From Pedobacter miscanthi (GTDB taxonomy: Bacteria; Bacteroidota; Bacteroidia; Sphingobacteriales; Sphingobacteriaceae), in assembly GCF_003315595.1 (NCBI RefSeq), contig NZ_QNQU01000006.1:1-64000 (forward strand): a DNA stretch of 64,000 nt, written 5' to 3'. The notes under the pieces were generated by a model. The model was not told where the DNA came from. It saw nothing but the letters and a program-made list of their open reading frames with translations, and did no database searches. Shown piece by piece: positions 43,428-53,666 of the stretch. Within the stretch, counting starts at the first letter, position 1. The number at the start of each line of letters is the position of its first letter. The translations under genes and the position numbers were made by a program.

Positions 43428-44186
43428 TTATCTAAAAATATTTACAACACCGCTCACAATTCTCCTGGTTACCGATGTTTTTATTGAAATACCGCCAAGT
43501 GTTCCAACCAATCGTTCGCTTAACTTATCTACAACTATCTTGTTTGTAAAATCTATTTGCATGGCGTGTGATAAAACGACGTAAATTTCTTTTTCCTCTC
43601 CTAAAATAAATAATCTTTTTTTAACCTCGTATGCACCTGAAGTAAAAGTCAATTCCGCAATAGTTCTGTTTTGTGGCTTTTTAATTTTAATGAAGAATGA
43701 GCCATCTGCTGCCGTTTTAGCAAAAATATTCTGATCATTTACTTCAATATTGATATCATTTAAGCCAATTCCATCCTGATTATACACTCTTCCCTTTATA
43801 AAAGTATAACCATCATCCTCATAACCATAAACTTGCTGGTATTGAGTTGATACAGACGCTAAAGCATCCGCGTTTTTTGAGTATGCGAATTTTGGTGTGC
43901 TTAAAAATGCCAGAACTGAAGCTGCGACTAAACCAGGTTTAAAAAAATTGAAAAATGATAGCGGTTTTCTACCTATATACCGGCCAAGTTGCTCGGGTTT
44001 AAACCTTCCACAGGTGTTTTCGTGATTTTGATTAAACCAGTTTTTTAATTCTGTATCACTAAAACGTGTAAAATCTACAACCAACTTTTGGCAGGAGCTG
44101 CAAAATTTCCCATTTATATCGACTTGCATTCTCCCCCAATCTTCATGGCAGGGATTTGAAATTTGAATTTTAAACTTAGCTGGCAT
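43428..44186 (-). CDS. Cys-rich N-terminal domain / carboxypeptidase-regulatory-like protein B
   Basis: The 252-residue paralogue lies 7 bp upstream of protein A. The N-terminal domain has PCHEDW, FCSSCQKLVVDF and CGRF; a hydrophobic segment (about 82-97) follows, then a beta domain (about 122-205). The tandem order points to duplication. Confidence 0.75.
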   Translation of the reverse strand: MPAKFKIQISNPCHEDWGRMQVDINGKFCSSCQKLVVDFTRFSDTELKNWFNQNHENTCGRFKPEQLGRYIGRKPLSFFNFFKPGLVAASVLAFLSTPKFAYSKNADALASVSTQYQQVYGYEDDGYTFIKGRVYNQDGIGLNDINIEVNDQNIFAKTAADGSFFIKIKKPQNRTIAELTFTSGAYEVKKRLFILGEEKEIYVVLSHAMQIDFTNKIVVDKLSERLVGTLGGISIKTSVTRRIVSGVVNIFR

Positions 44187-44222
44187 AAAATGTATCTTTT
44201 ATATAGGATACATTTTTGGTTA

Positions 44223-45008
44223 TTATTCCACAAAACGTTTGATAATTCTGAGTTTATGCGAATATTTACCCAATTCCTTATTAAAAATGCCCTGATCGTC
44301 AATTGGATCGATTTTTACCTTTGCTGAAGAATGGATGATTTCATTCGGGCTCAACATAATACCCACATGGGTAATCCTGCCTTCATCGTTATCGAAAAAA
44401 GCCACATCGCCTGCCTTGCATTCGGCCAAAAAGCCCACCAGTTCGCCCTGCTCGGCTTGTTGTGATGCATCACGGTTTAGCTTTATACCCAGCATTTTAA
44501 ACACCGTTTGGGTAAAACCCGAGCAGTCTAACCCGAATAAATGTCTTCCACCCCATAAATATGGAATATTCTGGAAAAATTTGGCCGTATCGGTAACCTG
44601 ATCTTTGAAATTTATCGCGTTGTTGTCGTAAGCTTCAAAATTTAATTTAAACTTTTCTTCACCTGCATAGCAGAATCCATCTTTTAAAAAAGGAAGGTTG
44701 CTTGCCGGACTTAAATGATAGGCACTGCCATCAGCTGCTGTTAACACGTTATTGAAACTCAACGGAGCCAGTAATCTGCAATCGTGCATTGCTGCAAACT
44801 CATCCTGGCTGATCGGTGCCAGTTGCCTGAAATCCATCCAGCCTTCGTAACCATCATAACCATTCTGGATGAGCCACCAACGCTCTTCCTTCTGAATAAT
44901 TTCTACATGATCGCCAAATAAAAGTTGCGAAACAATTTCTGCTTTATCTGATGCATCTGCTCTTAAAGGCGCTACAGCAACCCTACAAATACCGTATTGA
45001 TTTTCCAT
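44223..45008 (-). CDS. NlpC/P60 (C40) peptidase with SH3-like domain
   Basis: The 261-residue protein has an N-terminal SH3b-like region (about 5-65, with WWLIQNGYDGYEGWMD) and a C-terminal NlpC/P60 domain. The catalytic Cys is in FGLDCSGFTQ (about residue 160), the His in THVGIML (about 217), and a third polar residue follows near IIHSS. It cleaves peptidoglycan peptides, by homology between D-Glu and the third residue. No signal peptide is visible. Gene lies alone, near the Cys-rich paralogues. Confidence 0.9.
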   Translation of the reverse strand: MENQYGICRVAVAPLRADASDKAEIVSQLLFGDHVEIIQKEERWWLIQNGYDGYEGWMDFRQLAPISQDEFAAMHDCRLLAPLSFNNVLTAADGSAYHLSPASNLPFLKDGFCYAGEEKFKLNFEAYDNNAINFKDQVTDTAKFFQNIPYLWGGRHLFGLDCSGFTQTVFKMLGIKLNRDASQQAEQGELVGFLAECKAGDVAFFDNDEGRITHVGIMLSPNEIIHSSAKVKIDPIDDQGIFNKELGKYSHKLRIIKRFVE

Positions 45009-45117
45009 TTAAATCTGCTCGTGAAACTATTGTAAAACTAATAAAATACATTCATTGCCTAACATTTTGACTGCAAATTTGTTATTTTTATGATGTTCAC
45101 CTTTTAAATGTACTGCC

Positions 45118-45570
45118 ATGAATTTTAAAAAAATATTAATTGCCGTTGATAACAGTACCTGCTCAGAAAAAGCGGCAAAAGCCGGGTATGACATGGCCGA
45201 AAAATTTGAGGCGGAGGTAGCATTGGTTAACATTATTGAACCGGTACCGGCCAACGTAAACCCAGATTTAACCCTTGCACCAGTATTTTTGGAAACATAC
45301 GACAATAGCGAAGAAAACAGCCACATTTTGCTGAAAGAAATGGAAACAAAATATGGAAAAGGTATAAAAACAACCTATTTAAGCATAGTAGATACCGCAG
45401 CGCACGGTATTATTCAGCAATCAGACGAGTGGGGATCAGATTTAATTGTTATCGGCACTTACGGACGAACTGGATTATACCACTTTTTAATGGGTAGCGT
45501 GGCTGAACATGTGGCACGGAAATCGGCCTGCCCGGTTTTGATTATTCCTAATAAATGTGAGGTGGATTAG
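45118..45570 (+). CDS. Universal stress protein, single domain
   Basis: The 150-residue UspA-like protein has the start FKKILIAVDNSTCSEKAAKAG and the ATP-binding motif GTYGRTGLYHFLMGSVAEHV near residues 117-136 (the G-2x-G-9x-G-S pattern). Role is stress-linked nucleotide binding. Confidence 0.92.
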   Translation: MNFKKILIAVDNSTCSEKAAKAGYDMAEKFEAEVALVNIIEPVPANVNPDLTLAPVFLETYDNSEENSHILLKEMETKYGKGIKTTYLSIVDTAAHGIIQQSDEWGSDLIVIGTYGRTGLYHFLMGSVAEHVARKSACPVLIIPNKCEVD

Positions 45571-45751
45571 TTCACTGGTTCATTAGTCATTCGTTCATTA
45601 GTGCTTTTCAGGTTAATTGGTTAACTGTTTACCCTTCGACTACGCTCAGGGGTTAATTGTTGCATAGCGCCGATCTCCCTCGCGGTTGTCATCCGGAGCG
45701 CAGTCGAAGGATCTTTTAATAGCTCCCATTAACACACTTCACCAAAAGCTT

Positions 45752-45858
45752 CGTCATCTCGACTGAAACGTAGTGGAATGGAGAGATCTATCTCGAGATA
45801 GATTTTGCTTCGCAAAGCCTTCGGGTTCTTGACTGCGTTGCACTCGCTCGAAATGACG
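45752..45858. repeat. Dispersed palindromic repeat, family A, long copy
   Basis: CGTCATCTCGACTG to GCTCGAAATGACG, with an extra insert (GCTTCGCAAAGCCTTCGGG) in the centre. Confidence 0.85.
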
Positions 45859-45902
45859 GTGACCTAAGAGTACTAAAATGAGCAAAAAAAACCTCTTTAA
45901 AC

Positions 45903-45928
45903 AAAAAAAGTCCCGCATTATGCGAGAC
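45903..45928 (-). terminator. Intrinsic terminator after ferredoxin gene
   Basis: On the minus strand GTCTCGC pairs with GCGGGAC (one G-U), followed by a run of seven T. It is 25 bp past the stop of the ferredoxin gene. Confidence 0.75.
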
Positions 45929-45953
45929 CTTGCTAATAAATATCTGATCAAGA

Positions 45954-46304
45954 CTATCCTTCCTGGTGTAACCAGGCTTTTTTAGCCAATAATTCTTCTT
46001 CTGTTTCGCGGATATCTTCGTCATCCACACAACAATCAACAGGGCAAACTGCTGCACATTGAGGCTCATCATGAAAACCCTTACACTCTGTACACTTATC
46101 GGATACGATGTAATATACTTCATCAGAAACCGCTTCCTGAGATGCGTCAGCTTCGATTTGTTGATTACCAAAATCAATGATACCGTTTAAATTGGTACCA
46201 TCAGAAAAACGCCATGCAGTACCGGCATCGTAAATTGCGTTATTTGGACATTCCGGTTCACAAGCCCCACAATTTATACACTCATCTGTTATTTTAATTG
46301 CCAT
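45954..46304 (-). CDS. Ferredoxin with two 4Fe-4S clusters
   Basis: The 116-residue protein has an N-terminal CINCGACEPECP motif and a C-terminal CTECKGFHDEPQCAAVCPVDC motif, typical of 4Fe-4S ferredoxins of the long-insert type. It should carry electrons in the cytoplasm. It is divergent from the LuxC-type reductase gene, sharing an upstream region of 78 bp, so they may be functionally linked. Confidence 0.93.
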   Translation of the reverse strand: MAIKITDECINCGACEPECPNNAIYDAGTAWRFSDGTNLNGIIDFGNQQIEADASQEAVSDEVYYIVSDKCTECKGFHDEPQCAAVCPVDCCVDDEDIRETEEELLAKKAWLHQEG

Positions 46305-46382
46305 GTTTTCGTCTAATTCTTTTGCTTAGTTTACCTTTGCGCTGCAAATATAAGATATAATCAATTAATAATAATTCTAAAT

Positions 46383-47399
46383 ATGTCAGCATTAACTCAC
46401 GAAAGAGCTATAAACGCATTTGTTCAACTTGGCAAAAAGCTTACAAACCCTACTGACATACTAGGAAATGCATTTTATAGTGCCGAAAGTGCCAATGCCT
46501 GGTTTACACAGGAAAATATAAAAAAATCTATTTTATCATTTTCGGAGATGTTAAATCCAGATGATTTGGCCTCTTGGTTCGATTCAGTAAAAATAAATAA
46601 CTCTCCTAAAAAGGTAGGTTTAATCCTGGCGGGTAACATCCCCTTGGTGGGTTTACATGATGTTTTATGTGTTTTGGCAACCGGAAATATTGCCCTGATC
46701 AAACTTTCTTCAGCCGATGACAAGCTGATTAAAGCTGTGCTAGCCGAACTGGTTAAAATAGAACCTGCTTTTGAAACCAAAATTGAATATGTAGAGCGTT
46801 TGAAAGATTTTGATGCTGTTATTGCCACTGGCAGCAATAATTCATCGCGTTATTTTGACTATTATTTTGGTAAAGTACCTAATATTATCCGCAAAAACAG
46901 AAATAGCGTGGCGGTTTTGGATGGTTCGGAGAGTTTTGAGGATATCCAGCATTTAGGTGCCGATATTTTTGATTATTTTGGTTTGGGCTGCCGGAATGTA
47001 TCTAAAATTTATTTCCCGAAAGGTTATGATATTGCCAATTTATACGAAGGCATTGAAAGCTTTCAACCCATTATTAACCATTTCAAATACAACAACAATT
47101 ACGATTACAATAAATCCATTTACCTGGTTAATGCAGCCAAACATTACGATAACGGCTTTTTATTGTTAAAGGAAGATGAAAGTTTAACCTCACCCCTGGC
47201 TGTTCTTTTTTATGAGGAATACGAAAATCTTGAAGCAGTTGACCATAAATTAAAAGAACAGTCGGAAAACATACAGTGCATTATTACCAAATCGCCTTTA
47301 ACCGTTAATACTTTCGCTTTTGGCCAAAGCCAGCACCCAAAACTATGGGATTATGCAGATAATGTAAATACCATCGATTTTTTGAATGCACTGAATTAA
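46383..47399 (+). CDS. LuxC-type acyl-CoA reductase
   Basis: The 338-residue protein resembles acyl-CoA reductase (LuxC). It has the conserved LILAGNIPLVGLHDVL stretch (about 80-95), an RKNRNSVAVLDG stretch (about 169-180) and a DIFDYFGLGCRNVSKIYFPK segment (about 196-215), with the catalytic Cys expected in GLGCRN. Reaction would be reduction of fatty acyl-CoA to aldehyde. Co-regulation with the divergent ferredoxin is plausible. Confidence 0.85.
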   Translation: MSALTHERAINAFVQLGKKLTNPTDILGNAFYSAESANAWFTQENIKKSILSFSEMLNPDDLASWFDSVKINNSPKKVGLILAGNIPLVGLHDVLCVLATGNIALIKLSSADDKLIKAVLAELVKIEPAFETKIEYVERLKDFDAVIATGSNNSSRYFDYYFGKVPNIIRKNRNSVAVLDGSESFEDIQHLGADIFDYFGLGCRNVSKIYFPKGYDIANLYEGIESFQPIINHFKYNNNYDYNKSIYLVNAAKHYDNGFLLLKEDESLTSPLAVLFYEEYENLEAVDHKLKEQSENIQCIITKSPLTVNTFAFGQSQHPKLWDYADNVNTIDFLNALN

Positions 47400-47456
47400 A
47401 CCTACAAATTGAATTACAGTTTTTTATTTGGATATTCGCTAAATGCCCTTTAAGCA

Positions 47457-49361
47457 ATGCGTTATCTCCATTTAATTTTAATTTTCTTTCTTGCTCTATT
47501 TTGTTTTCGTGCGCAGGCCCAGTGTAATGGTACTTTGGGCGATCCAATCAAAAACGAAACTTTTGGATCGGGTACCGGCACCTTTGGTTCTGCCCAGCCC
47601 AACGGCGTTACCAATTACACTTATGTTGCCGGTTCGCCAAATGATGGACAGTACACCATAGCCAAAACTATATCTGGATTAAACAGTGGTTGGATACCGC
47701 AGATCGTAAACCATACACCTAACGACCCAAATGGTTATATGATGGTAGTAAATGCATCAAATAGTCCGGGGATATTTTACCAAACCACCATTACCGATCT
47801 TTGCCCCAATACCACCTACGAATTTTCGGCATGGATTATCAACATATTGAGAAACACGGGAATTAAACCGAATGTTCGATTTGCCATAGAAAATAATGGT
47901 GTAGAAATACTCCAGTTCTCAACCAACGATATCCCCGAAAACAGCGGCTGGATTAAATATGCTCGAACATTTGTTACGCCAACAAATTTAGGTATAATAA
48001 CACTAAAAATGACCAACCAAAACCCGGGCGGAAATGGAAATGATTTAGCATTAGATGATATTACTTTTAGTGCCTGCGGCCCAACACTTATACCTTCAAT
48101 AACCGGAAATGCTTCAACATCTACCCAATTGTGTGAAGGAAATAGTGCAACATTCCATTTCAAAACCGATGTTACGCCTGGCGTTTATCAAAACCCACGG
48201 TACCAATGGCAGGTGAATGCGGGTAATGGATTTACTGATTTACCGAATGAACAAAGCACAACATACACGGCAACATTCACCAATGCCATAAAAGGTGTCT
48301 ACCAATACCGTTTACTGGTTGGCGACGGCAATAATATCAATTCGCCAAACTGCAGGATTGCCGGATCGCAGTTAACCGTTACCGTTAACCCTTTTCCGGT
48401 TGCTGTAGCCGAAAACCCAACGCCGGTTTGTATTGGCGGAACCATCCTGCTCAACGCATCAGGGGGAACGAGTTATAGCTGGACAGATCCAAACGGGCAA
48501 ATCTTTTCCTCTGATCAAAACCCCACGATTCCAAACGCCACCAAAGCTATGGAAGGCAATTATACCGTACTGGTTACGGCTAATGGATGTACGGCACAAC
48601 CAAAAACAGTATTTGTTCAGGTTTTAGATCCAGTAGTTATTACAACCAATATAAAAAACACAACCATTTGTGAAGGACAACAGGTTCAGCTGGAAGTTTC
48701 GGGGGGCACAAAATACCTCTGGCAGCCTTCAACAGGCTTATCTGATTCGCAAATTTCCAATCCAGTAGCCAAACCTACAGAAACAACCACTTATACCGTT
48801 CAGGTTTCGAATGGAGGCTGCTCAGCAACAGAACAGATCACTATCAATGTAAATAAAAATGCAGGGGCAGATGCGGGAGCAGACCAAAAATTAGTTGCAG
48901 GACAAAGCATCAGCTTAAATGGTAAAGTTAGTGGCGATGATGTTACTTATTATTGGTCGCCATCCGATTATCTGGATGATCCTACAAAATTAAATCCGGT
49001 TGCCACGCCGCCCCAGGATATTACTTACACTTTAAATGTAGTATCTAATTTGGGTTGTACCAGTAGCAGTGATGATGTTTTTATAAAAGTCTACCCGAAA
49101 GTGGTTATCCCAAATACCTTTAGCCCCAATGGCGATGGCACAAATGATACCTGGAATATCCCTGCTGCAGCAGCCTTTTCAAATCCGATCATAAAAGTTA
49201 CCAATCGTTATGGTCAGCTGGTTTACCAAAGTACCGGTACTTTCAAACCCTGGGATGGCAAAATGAATGGAAAAGACCTCCCCCCGGCAGTATATTATTA
49301 CAGCATTTATTTAAATGAAGATTTTAAAACCTATACCGGCTGGGTAATGCTAATGAGATAA
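47457..49361 (+). CDS. T9SS-exported adhesin-like protein with gliding-motility C-terminal domain
   Basis: The 634-residue protein has a signal peptide (about 1-22, hydrophobic LHLILIFFLALFCFRAQA) and repeated Ig/PKD-like beta domains, including NASGGTSYSWTDPNGQ and VSGGTKYLWQPSTGLS. The C-terminal CHU_C-type domain starts at PNTFSPNGDGTNDTWNIP (about 549-566). Such domains direct secretion by the type IX system and surface attachment. It is probably an outer-surface protein. Confidence 0.88.
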   Translation: MRYLHLILIFFLALFCFRAQAQCNGTLGDPIKNETFGSGTGTFGSAQPNGVTNYTYVAGSPNDGQYTIAKTISGLNSGWIPQIVNHTPNDPNGYMMVVNASNSPGIFYQTTITDLCPNTTYEFSAWIINILRNTGIKPNVRFAIENNGVEILQFSTNDIPENSGWIKYARTFVTPTNLGIITLKMTNQNPGGNGNDLALDDITFSACGPTLIPSITGNASTSTQLCEGNSATFHFKTDVTPGVYQNPRYQWQVNAGNGFTDLPNEQSTTYTATFTNAIKGVYQYRLLVGDGNNINSPNCRIAGSQLTVTVNPFPVAVAENPTPVCIGGTILLNASGGTSYSWTDPNGQIFSSDQNPTIPNATKAMEGNYTVLVTANGCTAQPKTVFVQVLDPVVITTNIKNTTICEGQQVQLEVSGGTKYLWQPSTGLSDSQISNPVAKPTETTTYTVQVSNGGCSATEQITINVNKNAGADAGADQKLVAGQSISLNGKVSGDDVTYYWSPSDYLDDPTKLNPVATPPQDITYTLNVVSNLGCTSSSDDVFIKVYPKVVIPNTFSPNGDGTNDTWNIPAAAAFSNPIIKVTNRYGQLVYQSTGTFKPWDGKMNGKDLPPAVYYYSIYLNEDFKTYTGWVMLMR

Positions 49362-49412
49362 AAAGGGGTACTTGCTTTCGCTTCTCATTTGGAAATGCTA
49401 TTTTTGAGCGCA

Positions 49413-49616
49413 ATGTATATCGTTAAAGTAAAAGGCATAGCCAAAATTCCGGATTACGTACAGTTAAGAGACGACAAGTTTACGCTTTTAGCTTATTTCA
49501 GGGTAGACAGACCTGATAAATCGCTGGAAAAACTCGGACTTGGCGACAAGCAGGATTACATTATGGAAATGGTTAAAGATTTGCCTTTCGGGCAGATTGC
49601 AAAATTGGAAATATAA
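49413..49616 (+). CDS. Small conserved protein upstream of FtsE-like gene
   Basis: The 67-residue protein starts at MYIVKVKGIAKIPDYVQLRD. An ATG at 49389 would add eight hydrophobic residues. It has a compact alpha/beta pattern with no known domain. Its stop is 3 bp before the FtsE-like gene, so they are coupled. Confidence 0.7.
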   Translation: MYIVKVKGIAKIPDYVQLRDDKFTLLAYFRVDRPDKSLEKLGLGDKQDYIMEMVKDLPFGQIAKLEI

Positions 49617-49619
49617 AAT

Positions 49620-50303
49620 ATGGCAGGCAATTCAGTAATTCATTTAAGCAACGTTGATGTTTTTCAACAGAAACATTTAGTCCTCTCCAACGTAAATTTA
49701 CATATCGAAAAAGACGATTTTGTGTTCCTTATCGGTCAAACAGGTTCGGGCAAGAGTAGTTTGCTTAAAATATTATATGGCGATCTGCATATCGGTAACG
49801 GTGAAGGCAATATTGCCGGTTTCGACCTTAAAAACCTAAAAGAAAGTCAGGTACCGTTTTTACGCCGTAAACTGGGTGTGGTATTTCAGGATTTCCAGTT
49901 GCTTACTGATCGTACCATTGAGAAAAACCTCGAATTTGTGTTAAGGGCAACAGGCTGGAAAGATGAAAAACTGATAACTGAGCGTATTAAAGATGTTTTG
50001 GACAAAGTAGGTTTACGCTCGAAGATCAAAAAAATGCCGCATGAAATTTCGGGTGGTGAGCAACAGCGTATCGTTATTGCCAGGGCTTTATTAAACGACC
50101 CTGAAATTATCCTGGCCGATGAGCCTACCGGTAACCTCGATCCGGAAACATCCGAAGAAATTGTAACACTTTTAAAGCAGATCAGCCAGGCCGGAACTGC
50201 GGTTTTAATGGCTACACACGATTACCACATCATCCGTACTTTCCCTTCGCGCATTATCAAGTGCGAAAATGGAATAGTGCATGAAGATGCGCAAATTGTA
50301 TAA
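49620..50303 (+). CDS. ftsE: FtsE-like ABC ATPase
   Basis: The 227-residue ATP-binding cassette protein has Walker A GQTGSGKSS (about 38-46), the signature SGGEQQR and Walker B IILADEPTGNLDP. It resembles FtsE, which with FtsX regulates cell-wall hydrolysis during division. No FtsX gene is adjacent, so a LolD-like role remains possible. Confidence 0.88.
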   Translation: MAGNSVIHLSNVDVFQQKHLVLSNVNLHIEKDDFVFLIGQTGSGKSSLLKILYGDLHIGNGEGNIAGFDLKNLKESQVPFLRRKLGVVFQDFQLLTDRTIEKNLEFVLRATGWKDEKLITERIKDVLDKVGLRSKIKKMPHEISGGEQQRIVIARALLNDPEIILADEPTGNLDPETSEEIVTLLKQISQAGTAVLMATHDYHIIRTFPSRIIKCENGIVHEDAQIV

Positions 50304-50432
50304 AAAATTCTGACATCCGTCAGCTAATCAGCCAATCTGTTCAGATAAATCCAAATAAATCTGACAGCTTGGCTGATTTCCGTTTATGGCAAAATAGTTG
50401 AGATTAACACAAAAAAAATTCAGCCTAGTATT

Positions 50433-51014
50433 ATGTTTAATAAGAAGAAAAATAACGATAAAGAAGAAAATATAATGAATACTGAAAATACATCAGAAAA
50501 TACTGCTGAGAATGTAGAGAATACTGATGCTTCTACCAATGAAACTGAGCAGGCACCAGAATTATCTGCAGAAGAAAAACTGCAGGCAGAAGTACAGCAG
50601 CTTAACGACAAATATTTACGTTTATACGCTGAATTCGATAATTACAAACGCCGTACACAAAAAGAACGTGTAGAACTGTTACAAACAGCCGGTAAAGATG
50701 TAATTGTATCGCTTTTACCTGTTTTAGATGATTTCGACCGTGCATTAAAAGCAATGGAAACCGCTGCTGATGTTGCACCCGTTAAAGAAGGTATTTTATT
50801 GGTAAGCCATAAATTAAAAAATACTTTGGCACAAAAAGGCTTAAAGGATGTAGAAAGCATCAACCAGCCGTTTGATACCGATTTTCACGAGGCTATTACC
50901 AATATTCCTGCCCCTACCGAAGAACTTAAAGGGAAAGTAATCGACGAAGTAGAAAAAGGTTATACTTTAAATGATAATGTGATCCGCTTTGCTAAAGTAG
51001 TAGTTGGAGCGTAG
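50433..51014 (+). CDS. grpE: GrpE nucleotide-exchange factor
   Basis: GrpE releases ADP from DnaK. The 193-residue protein has a long acidic N-terminal coil (about 1-55) and the family core RLYAEFDNYKRRTQKER (about 61-77) plus a C-terminal beta domain with FHEAIT near 152-157. It is 107 bp upstream of dnaJ, with a low-complexity gap between them. Confidence 0.95.
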   Translation: MFNKKKNNDKEENIMNTENTSENTAENVENTDASTNETEQAPELSAEEKLQAEVQQLNDKYLRLYAEFDNYKRRTQKERVELLQTAGKDVIVSLLPVLDDFDRALKAMETAADVAPVKEGILLVSHKLKNTLAQKGLKDVESINQPFDTDFHEAITNIPAPTEELKGKVIDEVEKGYTLNDNVIRFAKVVVGA

Positions 51015-51121
51015 GAAATAATTATTGAATGATAGAATTTTGAATGATTGAATGAGAGTATGTTAAAATTCACTCATTGTGTCATTCAATCATGCAATCA
51101 TTCAATTATTCTATAAAGAAA

Positions 51122-52285
51122 ATGAGTAAAAGAGATTATTACGACGTATTAGGCGTAAGCAAGAGTGCAGCTGCTGACGAGATAAAGAAAGCTTATCGTA
51201 AGATGGCGATTAAATATCACCCGGATAAAAACCCAGGAGATAAAGCTGCCGAAGATAAATTTAAGGAAGCTGCCGAAGCCTACGAGGTATTAAGCAGTGC
51301 CGAAAAGAAACAGCGTTATGATCAGTTTGGTCATGCCGGTGTAGGTAGCAGCGCATCAGGGGGTTACGGCGGCGGCAGTATGAACATGGATGATATCTTC
51401 AGTAATTTTGGAGATATTTTTGGTGGTCACAACCCTTTCGAAAGCTTTTTTGGCGGTGGTGGCGGCGGTCAGCAACGTGGTGGCCGCAGGGTGGCCAAGG
51501 GCTCTAACCTTCGTATTAAAGTAAAATTAACGCTTGAAGAAATTGCACATGGTGCTGAAAAGAAAATCAAGGTTAACAAACTGATTGTTTGTAAAACCTG
51601 CGATGGTTCGGGCGCAAAAGATAAATCATCGGTAAGTACCTGTGGTACCTGCGGGGGCAGCGGCCAGGTGCGTAGGGTAACCAATACCATTTTGGGCCAG
51701 ATGCAAACTGCATCTACCTGCCCTACCTGTAACGGAAGCGGACAACAAATCACTTCTAAATGTACAGTTTGCCATGGCGATGGCGTGGTACGTGGCGAAG
51801 AAACCATTACCATCAACATCCCTGCCGGTGTGAGCGAAGGCATGCAGTTAAGCATGAGCGGAAAAGGAAATGCAGCACCAAATGGCGGCATTCCTGGTGA
51901 TTTGATTATCCTGATTGAAGAAGTTCCACACGAAACCTTAAAACGCGAGGGCAATAATATCGTTTACGATTTACACTTAAGTTTTGTTGATGCCGCTTTA
52001 GGGATGAGCATCGAAGTGCCAACCATTGATGGAAAGGCAAAAATCAAAATCGATCCGGGTACACAGAGTGGAAAATTATTGCGCTTAAAAGGTAAAGGTT
52101 TACCAGAGGTAAATTCGTACCACAGGGGCGATGAGATTATCCATATCAACATCTGGACACCAAAAGCTTTAAGTAGCGAAGAACGCAGCGCTTTAGAGAA
52201 ATTGCGCGAATCGCCAAACTTTAAGCCTCAGCCAGGTAAAAATGATAAAAGCTTCTTCGAAAGAATGAAAGAATATTTCGAGTAA
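51122..52285 (+). CDS. dnaJ: DnaJ chaperone
   Basis: DnaJ stimulates DnaK ATPase and binds unfolded proteins. The start [11 protein letters not shown] is chosen over an upstream ATG (51077) because the 15 extra residues come from the repetitive gap. The 387-residue protein has a J domain (HPD about 33-35), a Gly/Phe-rich region, four CxxCxGxG zinc motifs and a C-terminal substrate domain. Confidence 0.95.
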   Translation: MSKRDYYDVLGVSKSAAADEIKKAYRKMAIKYHPDKNPGDKAAEDKFKEAAEAYEVLSSAEKKQRYDQFGHAGVGSSASGGYGGGSMNMDDIFSNFGDIFGGHNPFESFFGGGGGGQQRGGRRVAKGSNLRIKVKLTLEEIAHGAEKKIKVNKLIVCKTCDGSGAKDKSSVSTCGTCGGSGQVRRVTNTILGQMQTASTCPTCNGSGQQITSKCTVCHGDGVVRGEETITINIPAGVSEGMQLSMSGKGNAAPNGGIPGDLIILIEEVPHETLKREGNNIVYDLHLSFVDAALGMSIEVPTIDGKAKIKIDPGTQSGKLLRLKGKGLPEVNSYHRGDEIIHINIWTPKALSSEERSALEKLRESPNFKPQPGKNDKSFFERMKEYFE

Positions 52286-52299
52286 TTAATAATGTAAAT

Positions 52300-52334
52300 A
52301 AAAAAAACCGATGTCGAAAGCATCGGTTTTTTTG
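52300..52334. terminator. Bidirectional terminator between dnaJ and DUF3829 gene
   Basis: Arms of 13 bp, AAAAAAACCGATG and CATCGGTTTTTTT (52301-52313 and 52321-52333) are perfect. Both strands have T-runs, so it serves two convergent genes. Confidence 0.9.
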
Positions 52335-52343
52335 TTTTCAACA

Positions 52344-53294
52344 CTAGTCAACAAAATTATTATATGCAGATCGCATGCTATCCTGTTTCCTAACCAGTTC
52401 TTCGATATTATATTCCGTTAACTTGCCTGATGCAGAGGCATCGCGCATCATTTTTCTTGCGGCAATTAAATAATCATTTAAACTTTCGTTAAAGTTTTTA
52501 AAATAACCATCTTTCCCTGGAAATTTGGTTGCATCCGGTGCCGGCATAGCCACCTGTTTGTTATACTGATCTTCCAGTGACTGATAAGCGGTTTTAGCCT
52601 TTGCTTCTATAGCTTTATAGTTTTTATTACTTGCCAATAGTTTGGTAAATTCAGCTACCTTGCTCCGGTCGTCTTTCAAAGCGAAAATATACTCTTTTAA
52701 CGGATGTGTTTTCAGAATCACTCGCTCCGCATCGTCGCCAATCACGTTTAGTTTTGCCAAAATCACTTCGTCATAAGTATAATATTTTTTGCCCATGCTG
52801 TAAATAGAATCAACCAGGGCTTTTCCTTTAACACCTTTATCATCTTTCCAGTCTTCGGCTTTGATATACTCATCCAGGGATTTATAAGTGGCTTTAATCT
52901 TATCCAGTACGCCGGTCATGGAAACTACGTTTTCCTTGAAAAATTTTTGATCATCGCTGCTTAAAGCACTTGGAGGGGTATCAGGTTTTATTTTGCTGTT
53001 ACTGAAGGTACTCATCGAAAATGGAGTCATTAAACCAAGGAAAGCAAAACGATCATTCGGCTTTGCAAGACCTTTTTCTATTCTATCCAAATTACTTTCA
53101 AGACTTTTAAGGTAACTATTGTTTTTATCTGTAAAGCTTACCATCACATTATTGTATTCGATAATAGCGTTTACATCTTTTTCATCGGCTTCGACATAGG
53201 TGGTTTTACCATTGCTGTCTTTTTTACCACCATTTTTGCATGCTGTAACCGACAATACGAGCGCAAGGGCGGTTAATTTAAAGAGTGTTTTCAT
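52344..53294 (-). CDS. DUF3829-type lipoprotein
   Basis: The 316-residue protein has a lipoprotein signal (LALVLSVTACKNGG, lipid Cys near 19) and a helical DUF3829-like body. Function unknown. It converges on dnaJ. Confidence 0.85.
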   Translation of the reverse strand: MKTLFKLTALALVLSVTACKNGGKKDSNGKTTYVEADEKDVNAIIEYNNVMVSFTDKNNSYLKSLESNLDRIEKGLAKPNDRFAFLGLMTPFSMSTFSNSKIKPDTPPSALSSDDQKFFKENVVSMTGVLDKIKATYKSLDEYIKAEDWKDDKGVKGKALVDSIYSMGKKYYTYDEVILAKLNVIGDDAERVILKTHPLKEYIFALKDDRSKVAEFTKLLASNKNYKAIEAKAKTAYQSLEDQYNKQVAMPAPDATKFPGKDGYFKNFNESLNDYLIAARKMMRDASASGKLTEYNIEELVRKQDSMRSAYNNFVD

Positions 53295-53666
53295 AGTTTT
53301 TAATTTGTTTTCATAATCTGATTCCCGAACAGAGCAAATTTTACACCAAAAAGTTGTATTATTTTAAAAGATTCCTCCCTGTTGTTATTTCGAGCGGAGC
53401 GCAGCCGAGAACAACGTAAGTGTTCAGCGAAGCTAAATACCATCTCGAGATAGATCTCTCCACTTCGCGATGCTCCGGTCGAGATGACGAGTAATTTGCT
53501 CAGCGAAGCTAAATCTATCTCGGGATTGATCCATATAGTTGGTGGCTACCAAGTTCACATTCTGCATGAATATTGACCACCTAAGCCACCTGAGATCATC
53601 TAAGCTAATAAGCGGTATATACAAAAAGGGTTACAATTTGAATAATAAGGCATTAATAATAAAAAA
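53295..53666. other. Gap with family A repeat
   Basis: A composite dispersed repeat (53383-53489) with a CAGCGAAGCTAAAT word repeated at 53424-53437 and 53500-53513. No gene is supported. Confidence 0.65.
53383..53489. repeat. Dispersed palindromic repeat, family A, long copy
   Basis: TTATTTCGAGCGGAGCGCAG to GGTCGAGATGACGAG, with the central CTCGAGATAGATCTCT. Confidence 0.8.

Larger units (their letters stand above)
45571..45953. other. Repeat-filled gap between two genes
   Basis: Contains TTCATTAGT-type direct repeats (about 45573-45600), a partial CTTCGACTACGCTCAGG element, a family A copy (45752-45858) and the ferredoxin terminator. No gene supported. Confidence 0.65.

Noticed and set aside
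45788..46177. 129-residue minus-strand frame overlapping the ferredoxin
   Set aside because: It is an off-frame reading of the ferredoxin and of a family A repeat.
49620..50303. FtsEX pair
   Set aside because: No ftsX gene is adjacent. The gene is followed by grpE, so only an FtsE-like ATPase is claimed.
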